A DNA stretch of 39,430 nt from Hyphomicrobiales bacterium (GCA_003244015.1 QHBR01000269.1:1-39430), one strand, 5' to 3'. Counted from the first letter of the stretch, positions 1 to 8,940 are shown. The notes: generated by a model not told the origin, from the sequence alone. Numbers and translations: made by a program.

Positions 1-377
1 CGCGCGCGCTTCTTGTCCGGCAGGGCTCTCGATCGTGAACCGCCCGCCCGCCGGCGTTTCCGCCTCGATGGCGGCTTGATCCTTCATGAGGCTAATCAGC
101 CGCACACCTTCTATTGCCGCGAGCGGCGCGAAACAAGCAAGCGGAATCGACTTTTGAAGGTCGATCAATTTGTTGCCTTGCCAGCCAACGCCGATTCGGA
201 AGCCTCTGGTGCCGATTCGCCCGGCCCATTTCGCGACGAGGCTTGGTTCTGGACGAAGATAGGGGATTGGCGCCGGAACGGTCTCCAAACTGGTTTGGAA
301 ACCGCGAGGAAGGCTCATGAGCGCGCTCTGAAAGGCAAAGTTTTCGTTTGAATCGAGAGCTTCGACGAAGCGAACCG

Positions 378-398
378 GCTTCGGCAAGCTTCGGCAAG
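378..398. repeat. 10-bp perfect tandem duplication causing a frameshift
   Basis: The unit gcttcggcaa occurs twice back to back, followed by g. Ten bases is not a multiple of three. The minus-strand TPR gene loses its family-like frame at this point, and the frame is recovered if one unit is dropped. Confidence 0.9.
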
Positions 399-1951
399 GT
401 GCGCAGAAGCTGGTGCATGTTCTTGCGGCACAGCAAGGTAACATCGGCGCCGGCGTCAACGAGACAGAGCAGATAACGCGAAAACTGGATCAGGTCGCCG
501 AGACCCTGCTCATCCCATACGACGATTGCTTGCCCGGCTAATTTCTGGCCCTCCCATATCGGCAAATCCGAGATGAGGGTTTTGGGTGGCGCATTCGAAC
601 GGTCCCAGCGGCTTTCGAAATCCTCGAAGCCGGCTTTCAAGCTGCCCTTGAGGAGGAGCGCGCCGGCCCGGTTGATTCGCGCATCCGGATAGCCGGGCTT
701 ATGGTTCAAGGCTTCGTCGAAATAGACCAGAGCCTCGTCGATCTTTCCTGCCTCCTTAAGAGCCAAGCCAAGACCGGACAAGGCTTCGGGATAATGAGGT
801 TTGATACGCAGGGCTTCGTTAAAGCGGGCCACGGCTTCAAGATGACGATCGAGTTCCTGCAAGACATTGCCGCGATTAAGCCACTTGTCCGGCGCGGCGG
901 GATTAAGGCGGACGGCTTCGTCGAGACTGGCCAGAGCCTCGCCCAGACGTCCGAGTTTGTGGAGCGCGGCGCCGCGAATGCCAAGACTCTGCGGATGTTC
1001 CGCGGCGCGCCGGACAACCTCGTTGCAGGACAGAATTGCCTCTTCGGCACGGCCCAATTGAAGCAGAATATTGGCGCGATTGATCAAGGCCGGCAAAAAC
1101 CCCGGCCGGATTTTTAAGGTATATGAGCAGGAGGCAAGCGCGTCTTCGAGCTGACCAAGCTCGTGCAGGATGTTGCCGCGATTGCAGGAGGCTTCGTAAT
1201 AGGAAGGATCGAGCGCAAGCGCGGCATCGTAAGCCGCGAGCGCATCTTGGGGCCTGCCAAGCCCCTGCAGGACTATCCCTTTGTTGTAGAGCGCCTGCGG
1301 GTAACCGTCGCGGTATCGCGAGGACAGGTCATAGGAGGCGAGCGCTTCTTCGAGACGGCCGAGCTTTTGTAAAACATTGCCTCGATTGAGCTCAGTTTCC
1401 GCATCGGGCGGACCGCGCCGGCCGGCTTCTTCATAAGCGGCGAGAGCATCTTCGTGGCGTCCGAGTTTTTGCAAGACGGAGCCCTTGTTGAACAGATTCG
1501 AGCAATCGCCGGGCCTTATCGTCTCGACGGCGTCGAAGCTGACGAGGGCTTCGTCAAGGCGTCCGAATCGTTCAAGCAAGGCGCCGCGATTCGTCAACGC
1601 CCCGCAATGCTCAGGGCTCCATTGCAACGCGGCCTCGTAAGCGGCAAGCGCATCGGTCATGCGCCCGAGGCTCTGCAAGACGGCGCCCACGCTAAATAAG
1701 GCCTCCGCGTCGTGCGGCCGGAGTTTTAGGATCGCTTCGAACGATTCCAGAACGTCATGTGGCTGACTAAGCCGCTGAAGAACGATGGTGCGGGCGGAGA
1801 GCGCTTCGGGAAAGCCTGGTTGCAAGGAAAGCGCGCGATCGAACCATGTGAGGGCATGGCGCAAATCGCCGGCATTGAAATAGATCAGGCCGAAGATATA
1901 GCATCCGGCATTGCTCCGCGCAGCAAGATCCGCATATTGCTTGATTTGCGC

Positions 1952-2059
1952 GATCGCCTCTTGCCGCGCGCCGGCATTGAGCAAGGCAAATGCTTCCGTG
2001 ATCGCGATCGCCTCTTGCCGCGCGCCGGCATTGAGCAAGGCAAAGGCTTCCGTGATCGC
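1952..2059. repeat. 54-bp in-frame tandem duplication
   Basis: Two adjacent 54-bp copies (1952-2005 and 2006-2059) differ at one base. They encode the repeated 18-residue segment beginning ITEAFALLNAGARQEA in the TPR protein. The near identity suggests a recent duplication, unlike the diverged TPR units further along. Confidence 0.9.
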
Positions 2060-2394
2060 GGCTTGGAGAAGCGCCCTGCCGCGAAACTCATCACGGGGAT
2101 CGGGGCTATCCAATTGTTCAACGTGCGGGACGCTCATTTGCCCGTGCTCTTCAGGATGCGGGACATCGAGCCCAAACCGCGTGGTCTTCATGGGTTATCC
2201 GGTACCGGCCGGAGAGGTCGAAAGGTGTCAAGGCGAGCGGCGCGACGATTACGATGACGCGCAAACGAAACATCGGACTAAGATTGAAGCGAAGAAAACT
2301 TTTGCGGGCCTGACGCGCCCGTGGCCGCTATCAAAATCCGCAACTATCCCGCGCCGCCATAGACGGCTTCATTCAAGCTGCTTCAATGCCGCCT

Positions 2395-2749
2395 GACGGA
2401 GGCCGACCTGCCTATGCGATCAGCCGCGCGATCGTGGCCCTTAAGCCAGCGATCCGCGAATGCGATCCCGCAGTTCGCAATAGGCGCCGGCCGATGACCG
2501 GAACCAGCCCGCCGCAGATGGCCTCGTTGGCGCCATGAGCCGGCGCGGCAATCCTTACGATAAGGCCAAGACGGGAAAGCTTCACCAAGACATTGAAGGC
2601 CGAGGCAGTATATTTGAGGGACTACGCAACATTCGAGGACGTAACCGCCGATCTTCCCCCGCTTCGTCGACGAGGTTTGCAATCATCGGAGGCTCCATTC
2701 CGCGCCCAGCTATCTCAGGGCGGCGCGGCGTGAGGCCGGGCAAGACTAG
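2395..2749 (+). pseudogene. IS3-family transposase, decayed 3' remnant
   Basis: Segments in different frames match the C-terminal integrase core of IS3-family OrfB transposases. GLVGAMSRRGNPYD is followed, after a frameshift, by ESFTKTLKAEAVYLRDYATF and EDVTADLP. After a second shift comes EVCNHRRLHSAPSYL, with a stop at 2747-2749. The order and spacing match the family, in which the Glu of the ESF segment is the last residue of the DDE triad. At least two frameshifts and a missing 5' part make it non-functional. No terminal inverted repeats could be identified. A weaker stretch from about 2395 reads like the preceding helix. Confidence 0.8.
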
Positions 2750-2910
2750 CAAAAAAGCCGCACGGCGAGGTTGCGCGGGCCGCGCAACGGGTGCATTCTA
2801 TCAAGCCAATTTGCCGCTACGCTAGGGGGCTGCTGTCCAAGCGTTGCAATCCGAAGGGACGCACCGTGAACGGTTACTAAACAATCAGGAGAATTCTCAG
2901 GGAGGCAAGG

Positions 2911-3342
2911 ATGACTGTTGCACGCATTCTCGCGGCCAAGGGAAGGGACGTCGTCACCACCCAGCCGCATCAGACCTTGGCCGAGGCCGCCGCGCTTTTG
3001 ACGGCGCGGAATATTGGCGCGGCGGTGGTCACCGACGCGCAAGGCCGCGTCCTTGGGATGCTATCGGAACGCGACATCCTTCATGCGGTTGGCACGAGCG
3101 GCGCGGCGGCGCTCGACGACGCCGTCTCAAAACATATGACAACGCCGGTCGTGACAACGGAAGAGGACGAATGCGGTCATGTCGCCATGGAAAAAATGAC
3201 CGTCCGGCGCTGCCGCCACCTTCCTGTCGTCGTCGACGAGAAACTGGTCGGTATTGTGTCGATCGGCGACGTGGTCAAACACCGGCTCGAGCAAATCGAA
3301 CACGAATTTCAGGCGATGCGCGACTATATCGCGACCGCGTGA
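2911..3342 (+). CDS. CBS-domain pair protein
   Basis: A 143-residue protein made almost entirely of two CBS motifs (about residues 8-62 and 73-130), the Bateman module that binds adenine nucleotides such as AMP, ATP or SAM. Diagnostic segments are AAVVTDAQGRVLGMLSERDI and the second-repeat RHLPVVVDEKLVGIVSIGDVV. There is no attached enzyme or transporter domain, so it is probably a soluble stand-alone energy or ligand sensor; the partner is unknown. The start is supported by a strong Shine-Dalgarno sequence (aggga gg, about 2898-2905) upstream of the ATG. It is convergent with the patatin gene, with 16 bp between their stops. Confidence 0.9.
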   Translation: MTVARILAAKGRDVVTTQPHQTLAEAAALLTARNIGAAVVTDAQGRVLGMLSERDILHAVGTSGAAALDDAVSKHMTTPVVTTEEDECGHVAMEKMTVRRCRHLPVVVDEKLVGIVSIGDVVKHRLEQIEHEFQAMRDYIATA

Positions 3343-3358
3343 GCCAGGAAGGCCAAAT

Positions 3359-4477
3359 TCACCGCGGCGAGATTGCGCTCTCGAACGGAGGCATCGCGAT
3401 GTCGCCGGCGATGTCGGGTATGGCGCGGCGCGTGGCCTCGCGGCCGATCGCGATAAGTTCGTCGGCGCGATGAAAATCGAAGAGGCCGACTTTGCCGAGC
3501 CGCGCGTTGATGAGAACGTCGGGCGGATCGCCGCCGAGGCGCGAGCGCGAAATCCTGCCTTGCGCGATGTTGAACGCATCCATCATCGCGTTTGCGATCC
3601 CCGGCGCGCCGTCTTCGCGTTTGCCGAAAAGCCGGCGCAGATTGCCGCCCATTCCGCCGAAGATGCGCGCCCTCAGTGTGCGTCCCGCTTCCGGCGCGCC
3701 GAAGTTGTATTTTTCGAGCGCCGGCTCTAGCGAGAGAGGATCGTGGATGGTCGTTCCGCGAAAAGATGCGTCGCTGACGAGATTGACGGCGACGACAATC
3801 TCGGCGCCAAGCGCGCGGCAGAGCGTGACAGGGATAGGATTGACAAGCGCGCCATCGAACAGCCAGCGTCCGTTGATCTTCACCGGTTCGAAAATCCCGG
3901 GCATGGCGTAGGAAGCCCGGATGGCATCCGCCACATTGCCTTTGGTCAACCAGATTTCATGTCCCGTGCCGACTTCGGTCGCGACAGTGGCGAATTTTTT
4001 GTCGAGGTCCTCGAAGCTTAGGCCGGAGAATTCGTGTTCGAGCGCACGCCGCAGCCTTTCGCCCCCGATAAAGCTCACCCCCGAAAACGACACGTCCATG
4101 AGGCTTATGACACGCTTCTTGGTAAGGCCGAGGGCGAATGTCTCCATCTCTTTGAGCTTGCCGGCGGCATAGGCTCCCCCGACCACGGCACCAATCGATG
4201 TGCCGGCGACCACATCTGGATAAATCCCCTGTGCAATGAGTTCGAGCAGGACGCCTATATGCGACCAGCCGCGCGCGGCGCCCGCGCCAAGTGCGATACC
4301 AATAATTGGCCTGCGAACGGCAGCCGTGGCGGCCATGGCAGGGTCGTTAGCGCCCGCGCCGTTAACGTTCTTGCGGTAAAACGGCATCTTGTTCAATTGT
4401 CCGGTCCTCGCGTGAGCGTCTTGGCGCGAACTGCCATGACTTGGCGGCGCGGCCGACGGATTCTTGGCTTTCACCAT
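3359..4477 (-). CDS. Patatin-like phospholipase family protein
   Basis: Patatin-fold serine hydrolase of about 372 residues. The oxyanion-hole glycine loop reads GAGAARG (about residues 64-70), the nucleophile elbow is GTSIG (Ser94), and the catalytic Asp lies in DGALVNP (Asp208), giving the Ser-Asp dyad of the family. Expected activity is acyl hydrolysis of phospholipids or other lipid esters. The cell location is not clear: the N-terminal 50 residues are polar, with no signal peptide. I chose the ATG at 4477 because AAGGTGG lies just upstream; an in-frame upstream extension to 4555 exists but has no such signal. hisI lies upstream on the same strand, separated by about 210 bp that contain an 18-bp tandem repeat. 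Confidence 0.88.
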   Translation of the reverse strand: MVKAKNPSAAPPSHGSSRQDAHARTGQLNKMPFYRKNVNGAGANDPAMAATAAVRRPIIGIALGAGAARGWSHIGVLLELIAQGIYPDVVAGTSIGAVVGGAYAAGKLKEMETFALGLTKKRVISLMDVSFSGVSFIGGERLRRALEHEFSGLSFEDLDKKFATVATEVGTGHEIWLTKGNVADAIRASYAMPGIFEPVKINGRWLFDGALVNPIPVTLCRALGAEIVVAVNLVSDASFRGTTIHDPLSLEPALEKYNFGAPEAGRTLRARIFGGMGGNLRRLFGKREDGAPGIANAMMDAFNIAQGRISRSRLGGDPPDVLINARLGKVGLFDFHRADELIAIGREATRRAIPDIAGDIAMPPFESAISPR

Positions 4478-4584
4478 GAACGTTCCACCTTGCTCCAGAC
4501 TGTTCCTATTCTTGGTTAAGAATGCCTTAAGCGGATGGGTGTTCACCGCGAACACGCGGATTTGACCAAGGCGGCACGGGAATT

Positions 4585-4620
4585 TTCGCTATCCCATTGA
4601 TATTCGCTATCCCATTGATA
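4585..4620. repeat. 18-bp perfect tandem repeat between hisI and the patatin gene
   Basis: The unit ttcgctatcccattgata occurs twice with no gap or mismatch in the leader region of the patatin-like gene, about 110 bp before its start codon. The sequence does not resemble an IS end. It may be a recent slippage duplication or a paired protein-binding site. Confidence 0.9.
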
Positions 4621-4687
4621 AAGGCATAAATTTGAAAAACCAACATCGGCCGCCGTCCGGGACCTCCGGTATAAAATCGGAATTGCC

Positions 4688-5146
4688 TCAGTCGAAAACA
4701 AGCTTGGCTTTATCGCCGCTGAGCGCGACCTTGCGGTAGAAGCAGGAGCGTCGGCCGGTGTGGCAAGCGCCGCCGTTGCCGCCGGGTTCGACCGTCAAAA
4801 GCAGGGCGTCCTGGTCGCAATCGGTCCGGATTTCCGTGATTTTTTGAATCTGGCCCGACGTGTCGCCCTTGCGCCAGAGCGTTTGGCGTGAGCGCGACCA
4901 ATAATGCGCCACGCCGGTCACAAGTGTGAGCTGCAAGGCTTCCGCATTCATATAAGCGAGCATGAGTATCTGCCCGTCGCTCGCGTCCTTCGTCACGCAG
5001 GCGATCAGCCCATCGGCATCGAAGCGCGGCGTGAACGCGATTCCTTCTTCCAATTTGCTCCTTCCGGTCTGGCTCGCGCAGGGACCGGGCGATGGAGAGG
5101 GCAAGGATGTCAAATCGAATTTCCCGTGCCGTGCTACGCTGCCCAA
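4688..5146 (-). CDS. hisI: Phosphoribosyl-AMP cyclohydrolase
   Basis: Catalyses hydrolytic opening of the adenine ring of phosphoribosyl-AMP, the third step of histidine biosynthesis, in the cytosol. The family core is complete: [37 protein letters not shown] (about residues 81-99), the metal-binding DCDQDALLL (110-117) and [12 protein letters not shown] (127-138), whose cysteines bind zinc. There is no fused HisE domain, as is usual in alphaproteobacteria. The first 35 residues are not conserved, so the start is uncertain. folE lies upstream on the same strand, with a strong hairpin between the two genes. Confidence 0.95.
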   Translation of the reverse strand: MGSVARHGKFDLTSLPSPSPGPCASQTGRSKLEEGIAFTPRFDADGLIACVTKDASDGQILMLAYMNAEALQLTLVTGVAHYWSRSRQTLWRKGDTSGQIQKITEIRTDCDQDALLLTVEPGGNGGACHTGRRSCFYRKVALSGDKAKLVFD

Positions 5147-5154
5147 TCAACAAC

Positions 5155-5178
5155 TCCCGGGCCGGACACGGCCCGGGA
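5155..5178 (-). terminator. GC-rich hairpin between folE and hisI
   Basis: A perfect 10-bp stem (tcccgggccg / cggcccggga) encloses a 4-base loop (gaca). On the minus strand it is followed by GTTGTTGATT, a weak T-rich tail. It lies 35 bp after the folE stop and just before the hisI start, so it is a plausible folE terminator or attenuator. Confidence 0.6.
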
Positions 5179-5212
5179 ATCTAGCGTTTACCCCGGCAAC
5201 GACGAGGAGTGC

Positions 5213-5851
5213 TCACTTGCCGCCGCGCAGCATTGTCAAGAACCGGATTTGCTCGGCGGGATCGTCGCGAAAGATGCCGGTGAATTGCGTCGTGACGGTT
5301 TCCGCGCCGTGTTTGCGAACGCCGCGCATGGACATGCACAGATGCTGGGCTTCGAGCATGACGGCGCAGCCGCGCGGGCGCAGATGCCGGTCGATCGCGC
5401 CGACGATCTCTGCGGTCAACGCCTCCTGCGTTTGCAGGCGCTTGGCGTAGACATCGACGAGTCTCGCGAGCTTGGAAAGCCCAACGACGCCGGTCTCGGA
5501 CGGGTAATAGGCGACATGCGCCATGCCGAAGAAAGGCACCATGTGATGCTCGCAGTGCGACGAAAACGGGATATCGCGGACGAGAACCACATCGTCATAG
5601 CCATGGACTTCCTCGAAGACGCGGGAGAGCACGCTCGTCGCGTCTTCTTGGTATCCGGAAAAAAATTCTTCAAAAGCCTTGACGACTCGTTTCGGCGTGT
5701 CGCGGAGGCCCTCGCGCGCGGGATCGTCGCCGGTCCAGCGCAGAAGAACTTGCACGGCCGCCTCGGCCTCCTCGCGGCTTGGGCGGGTAAACGGCGAACT
5801 GCTGGGTTGGGGTTGTGGACGTTGAAGCAAGGACTTAACCACGGCATCCAT
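5213..5851 (-). CDS. folE: GTP cyclohydrolase I
   Basis: Converts GTP to 7,8-dihydroneopterin triphosphate, the entry step of tetrahydrofolate (and queuosine) synthesis. The 212-residue length fits the family. Zinc ligands Cys100 and His103 lie in [13 protein letters not shown] and Cys172 lies in LCMSMRGV. The segments [20 protein letters not shown] and TTQFTGIF are also typical. The first 25 residues are Pro/Ser-rich and variable. It is transcribed divergently from the NifU-like gene. Confidence 0.97.
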   Translation of the reverse strand: MDAVVKSLLQRPQPQPSSSPFTRPSREEAEAAVQVLLRWTGDDPAREGLRDTPKRVVKAFEEFFSGYQEDATSVLSRVFEEVHGYDDVVLVRDIPFSSHCEHHMVPFFGMAHVAYYPSETGVVGLSKLARLVDVYAKRLQTQEALTAEIVGAIDRHLRPRGCAVMLEAQHLCMSMRGVRKHGAETVTTQFTGIFRDDPAEQIRFLTMLRGGK

Positions 5852-6018
5852 GTGGCGCCTCCATTAGAGTTCGAATGAGCGTCCTTGGCCTTGCTCCCCA
5901 TGACAAAGAGCACCGGACGGACGGTTGTCCAGGGGTTCGCCTGGAAATTTGCCAGATCTCGTTCGCCAATCCCTGCTTTCCTATATAGTATGCGTTGGGC
6001 GCCGTCACGTGGACCTCT

Positions 6019-6531
6019 ATGTCAAGCGAAGCCAATTTTTTCGATATATATAACCACCGGATCCTCGATCTGGCCGCCAATATTCCGCGCCAAGGACGGC
6101 TCGCGGCGCCAGGCGCCACGGCAACGGCCCATTCGAAGCTGTGCGGTTCTACGGTCGTCGTCGATCTTGTCATGGAGGATGGCCAAGTCGTGGATTTCGC
6201 CCATGAGGTAAAGGCCTGCGCGCTCGGTCAGGCGGCGGCATCGATCATGGCCCGTCATGTCATCGGCTCGACCGGACTGGAATTGCGCGCGCTGCGTGAT
6301 CAGATGCGCGCCATGCTCAAGGAAAATGGACCGCCGCCGAGAGGCAAATGGGAAGATATCGCCATCCTCGAGCCGGTGCGCGATTTCAAGGCCCGGCACG
6401 CCTCGACCTTGCTCACCTTCGACGCGACGGTCGATTGCGTCAACCAGATCGAAGCCGCCCAAACCCGCGCGAGCGATCAGTCGCCGGGGCTCGGTCCACA
6501 CAATGATTTGATCAGAACCCATTCCAATTGA
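6019..6531 (+). CDS. NifU/IscU-like Fe-S cluster assembly scaffold protein
   Basis: About 170 residues with the NifU N-terminal-like fold: ANFFDIYNHRILDLAANIPR, then HSKLCGSTVVVDL (Cys42) and EVKACALGQAAASIMARHVIG (Cys67). The spacing of the first two cysteines matches IscU, where they hold a nascent Fe-S cluster. The third IscU cysteine is not at its usual place; the only other one is Cys140, in the C-terminal part. I prefer the ATG at 6019 (MSSEANFF), where conservation begins, over an upstream in-frame start at 5995. The gene is divergent from folE, and its 3' end overlaps the 3' end of the convergent outer membrane protein gene by about 20 bp. The Fe-S client is unknown. Confidence 0.85.
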   Translation: MSSEANFFDIYNHRILDLAANIPRQGRLAAPGATATAHSKLCGSTVVVDLVMEDGQVVDFAHEVKACALGQAAASIMARHVIGSTGLELRALRDQMRAMLKENGPPPRGKWEDIAILEPVRDFKARHASTLLTFDATVDCVNQIEAAQTRASDQSPGLGPHNDLIRTHSN

Positions 6532-7372
6532 AGGAATAGGCGACGACGACGCCCGCGGTGATGTCGTCGAGCGAGCCGAGCCGGTTCGGAATCGGGCTTC
6601 CCCCCGCGCTATCGACGTAGCGACTGACGCCGCCAAAAACCGTCGCGCTCCACGTCGGCGTGAAATCATATTTGATGGCCCCGAGTCCGCCAACCGACGT
6701 CAGACCTCCATGGGCTTGATAGGGAAAGACCTGGCCATTCAAGAACGCTTCCCCCAGCGTGACCGAGAAATACGCATTCATGAACTGAGAGTCGCCAAAT
6801 TGGAAGCGCGGCCCGGCCGAAAACGTCCAGGGACCATATCTCTCCACGACATCCAGTTCGATGTTGGCATCGAAGCCCTTGGCGCCGCTGACCCCCTGGC
6901 GCGCCTCGAAGCGGGCGCGGATGAATTCGGCAGGCCAGAGTTCCAGAAAGCCGCCGAGTTCGGCCGTGAACCCTACATTGTGCAGGCCGAAGAAGTTTTG
7001 ATTATTGCCGATGCTTCCAAAGCCGCCGCTGAGGGTGCGCTCGGAGATAAAGCGCGCGACCGGGCCAGCCTTGATCCAAGGAAGGTCGAGAAGCGCGATG
7101 CTCAATCCGTCGTCGGGAGAGACGAATGGTTCAGGTTCGCCTGGACGGCGGTAGGCAATATAGCCGGTCGGCCAAATCGAGACACTTTTTGCTCCGGGGA
7201 ACGAAGTGAAAACCTCGGGGCCGAGCCCCAAGGTAATCGTCCAGCCCTCGACCGGGGCGGTGGGTGGAGGCGTCAGATCCGCGGCATTGGCGGACGACGC
7301 GGCGATCGCGAAGAGGCCCGCGAGCGAGAAGCGTTGCGCATATGACAAGATAGCCACCCAATCTTGAACCAA
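6512..7372 (-). CDS. MipA/OmpV-family outer membrane protein
   Basis: A 286-residue protein with a signal peptide (about 1-30, ending SSANA|AD). A Pro/Thr-rich linker follows, then alternating amphipathic beta-strands typical of the MipA/OmpV barrel family. Recognisable pieces are WTITLGLGPEVFTSFPGAKS, EARQGVSGAKGFDANIELD, GPWTFSAGPRFQFGDS and the final strand ending AYSFNWNGF. The terminal Phe is the usual BAM recognition residue. MipA proteins are structural partners of murein-hydrolysing complexes or outer membrane barrels of unclear role, so the specific function here is not known. It is convergent and slightly overlapping with the NifU-like gene. Confidence 0.85.
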   Translation of the reverse strand: MVQDWVAILSYAQRFSLAGLFAIAASSANAADLTPPPTAPVEGWTITLGLGPEVFTSFPGAKSVSIWPTGYIAYRRPGEPEPFVSPDDGLSIALLDLPWIKAGPVARFISERTLSGGFGSIGNNQNFFGLHNVGFTAELGGFLELWPAEFIRARFEARQGVSGAKGFDANIELDVVERYGPWTFSAGPRFQFGDSQFMNAYFSVTLGEAFLNGQVFPYQAHGGLTSVGGLGAIKYDFTPTWSATVFGGVSRYVDSAGGSPIPNRLGSLDDITAGVVVAYSFNWNGF

Positions 7373-7444
7373 TCGAAACTAGGGAAATTATGAGCTGTCG
7401 TTTGAACCCGCGCCAGTGTATTTCTGCCACAGTGGCCCGCAATA

Positions 7445-7786
7445 ATGAAGCGCTTAGCGTTAAGCTCGATGCAAGGTTCGTCTCATCCGACTTCCATCTG
7501 CCGCTTTGCCGCGCATGTTGCCATACGTGGCTATCAGCTCACGCTGTCCTCGATCGCCGGGAGCCACTGCCGGCATTTGCCAACCTGCTCGGCCTATATG
7601 GACGAGGCGATCGCGCGGCATGGTCTTTGGGCGGGGGGCGCGATGGGCATTGCCCGGATTCTGCACTGCCACCCTTGGGGCACATCTGGATTTGATCCGG
7701 TGCCTGAGGCTTTGCCCCGCAATGCGCGCTGGTGGCTCCCATGGACTTACGCCCCGCGCGGCCACGACGGACGCGGCGAGAAGTAG
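7445..7786 (+). CDS. yidD: Membrane protein insertion efficiency factor YidD
   Basis: A short YidD-family protein with the family core: RGYQLTLSSIAGSHCRHLPT followed by CSAYMDEAIARHG, and CHPWGTSGFDPVPE. The conserved cysteines and the CHPWG motif are intact. YidD is a small cytoplasmic-face membrane-associated protein thought to help YidC-dependent insertion of inner-membrane proteins. Here it lies away from rnpA/yidC, between an outer membrane protein gene and rlmB; such dispersal is common in alphaproteobacteria. The first 20 residues are not conserved, so the start may lie slightly downstream. It is convergent with rlmB, with 2 bp between stops. Confidence 0.9.
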   Translation: MKRLALSSMQGSSHPTSICRFAAHVAIRGYQLTLSSIAGSHCRHLPTCSAYMDEAIARHGLWAGGAMGIARILHCHPWGTSGFDPVPEALPRNARWWLPWTYAPRGHDGRGEK

Positions 7787-7788
7787 GT

Positions 7789-8694
7789 CTATCCCGCCAG
7801 TGCCGCATGCAACAGGGTCAGCGCGACGGCGCAGGCATTCGAGACATTGAGGCTCTTGATCGCGCCCGGCATGTCGAGGCGCACGAGGAAATCGCAATTT
7901 TCCCGGCTGAGACGCCGCAGCCCCTTGCCTTCGCCGCCGAGCACGAGCGCGATCGGGCGCCGCAAGGACACCGTTGCCAAACTTAGCTCCGCTTCCGAAT
8001 CGAGGCCAAGGCGCAGATAGCCCATCTCGCCCAACTCTTCGAGCGCGCGGGCGAGATTGACCACGCCGGCGATCGCGACATGTTCGAGGCCGCCGGAAGC
8101 GGCTTTCGCTACAACACCCGCCATTTCCGGCGCGTGGCGGTGCGTCATGACCAAGGCATCGACGCCGAACGCCGCCGCGGTGCGCAGGATCGCGCCGGCG
8201 TTATGCGGATCGGTGATCTGATCGAGCACGAGCACGATGCCGCTGCGCGATACGATGTCCGAAAGGTCGAGGGGCTCCAAGGCCAGAGCTTCGAGCATGA
8301 CGCCCTGATGCACGGCGCCCGCGCCAAGACGGCGGGCGAGGTCTTCGAGCGTGACAATATGGTGGCAAAGGCCCGCGCCGGCGATTTCGCCTTCGAGCCG
8401 CCGGGCGGCGGCTTCCGTGGCATAAATATCGAGGAGTTTTCGCCGCTTGCCGCGCAACGCCTCGCGCACCGCGTGAAAGCCGTAAAGAACCGCAAAGCCG
8501 CTTGCCGCACGCCGGAACACCGGCGTCTTGGCCCGCGCGACGTTTTGCCCGTTGGTCCCGGCGCCGGCCGGACGAAGCTCCGAGCGCCAGATTTTGTCAG
8601 GCGCGGCTTGGCGGGGAGACGACTCCGGCGCTTCCTTATGCTTGCCAGATGCGCCGGTTCTCGCGCCGGAGCGTTTCGATTTGTCGCGCGTCAA
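7789..8694 (-). CDS. rlmB: 23S rRNA 2'-O-ribose methyltransferase (RlmB/TrmH family)
   Basis: A SpoU/TrmH-type SPOUT methyltransferase of 301 residues. An N-terminal basic, low-complexity region (1-65) precedes the substrate-binding domain (YGFHAVREALRGKRRKL). The C-terminal trefoil-knot domain shows all three motifs: DQITDPHNAGAILRTA (motif 1), LVLGGEGKGLRRL (motif 2) and IKSLNVSNACAVAL (motif 3). The family methylates a guanosine 2'-O in 23S rRNA (G2251 in E. coli). Assignment to RlmB rather than another TrmH paralogue rests on the N-terminal domain. It is divergent from the tRNA-Tyr gene. Confidence 0.92.
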   Translation of the reverse strand: MTRDKSKRSGARTGASGKHKEAPESSPRQAAPDKIWRSELRPAGAGTNGQNVARAKTPVFRRAASGFAVLYGFHAVREALRGKRRKLLDIYATEAAARRLEGEIAGAGLCHHIVTLEDLARRLGAGAVHQGVMLEALALEPLDLSDIVSRSGIVLVLDQITDPHNAGAILRTAAAFGVDALVMTHRHAPEMAGVVAKAASGGLEHVAIAGVVNLARALEELGEMGYLRLGLDSEAELSLATVSLRRPIALVLGGEGKGLRRLSRENCDFLVRLDMPGAIKSLNVSNACAVALTLLHAALAG

Positions 8695-8855
8695 ATCGCG
8701 GTTCCAAAACGTTGATGGATGAGCTTAATTCCTGGCACGGCAACTCTCGGCACGCAACGCAAAGCGTCGATGCGGCGGAGTTTTAGCGGGTGTTTTAAGT
8801 TGACAGCGACAAGCCCGGTTCGCATAAGCGCCTGCGCCCATGCCTTTCGGGCGTT

Positions 8856-8940
8856 GGGGGAGTGTCCCGAGCGGCAAAGGGGGCGGACTGTAAATCCGCT
8901 GGCTAAGCCTTCGTAGGTTCGAGTCCTACCTCCCCCACCA
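8856..8940 (+). tRNA. tRNA-Tyr (GTA)
   Basis: The acceptor arm GGGGGAG pairs with CTCCCCC, and the CCA end is encoded (8938-8940). The anticodon loop ACTGTAAAT carries GTA. A long variable arm (class II tRNA) and the T loop GTTCGAGTC are present. The 85-nt length is right for tRNA-Tyr. The region downstream consists of broken genes, consistent with past integration or rearrangement beside the tRNA 3' end. Confidence 0.97.

Larger units (their letters stand above)
1..2191 (-). pseudogene. TPR-repeat protein with C-terminal glycosyltransferase-like region; frameshifted, runs off the left edge
   Basis: The protein is a long run of 34-residue tetratricopeptide repeats (about residues 70-500) with recurring G-x-L-x-x-A-L/A-x-x-x-(Y/F) signatures. 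A region follows that is typical of bacterial TPR/SPINDLY-like glycosyltransferase proteins (IWEGQ, then VVWDEQGLGDLIQFSRYL). After TLPK the reading frame becomes nonsense. A perfect 10-bp tandem duplication sits exactly there (378-398). If one copy is removed in thought, the frame continues as PVRFVEALDSNENFAF, then SLPRGFQTSLETVPAPIPYL and GVGWQGNK, which is the expected family sequence, and stays open to the window edge. The gene is therefore partial and interrupted. A 54-bp tandem duplication near the N terminus (1952-2059) keeps frame and adds 18 residues. Start ATG is at 2191; a later ATG at 2137 is possible. Substrate and role are unknown; TPRs suggest protein interaction. Confidence 0.8.

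Noticed and set aside
13-2396. Several plus-strand open frames across the TPR gene
   Set aside because: They are antisense shadows of a repetitive GC-rich gene. They lack family motifs, and the minus strand carries clear TPR units.
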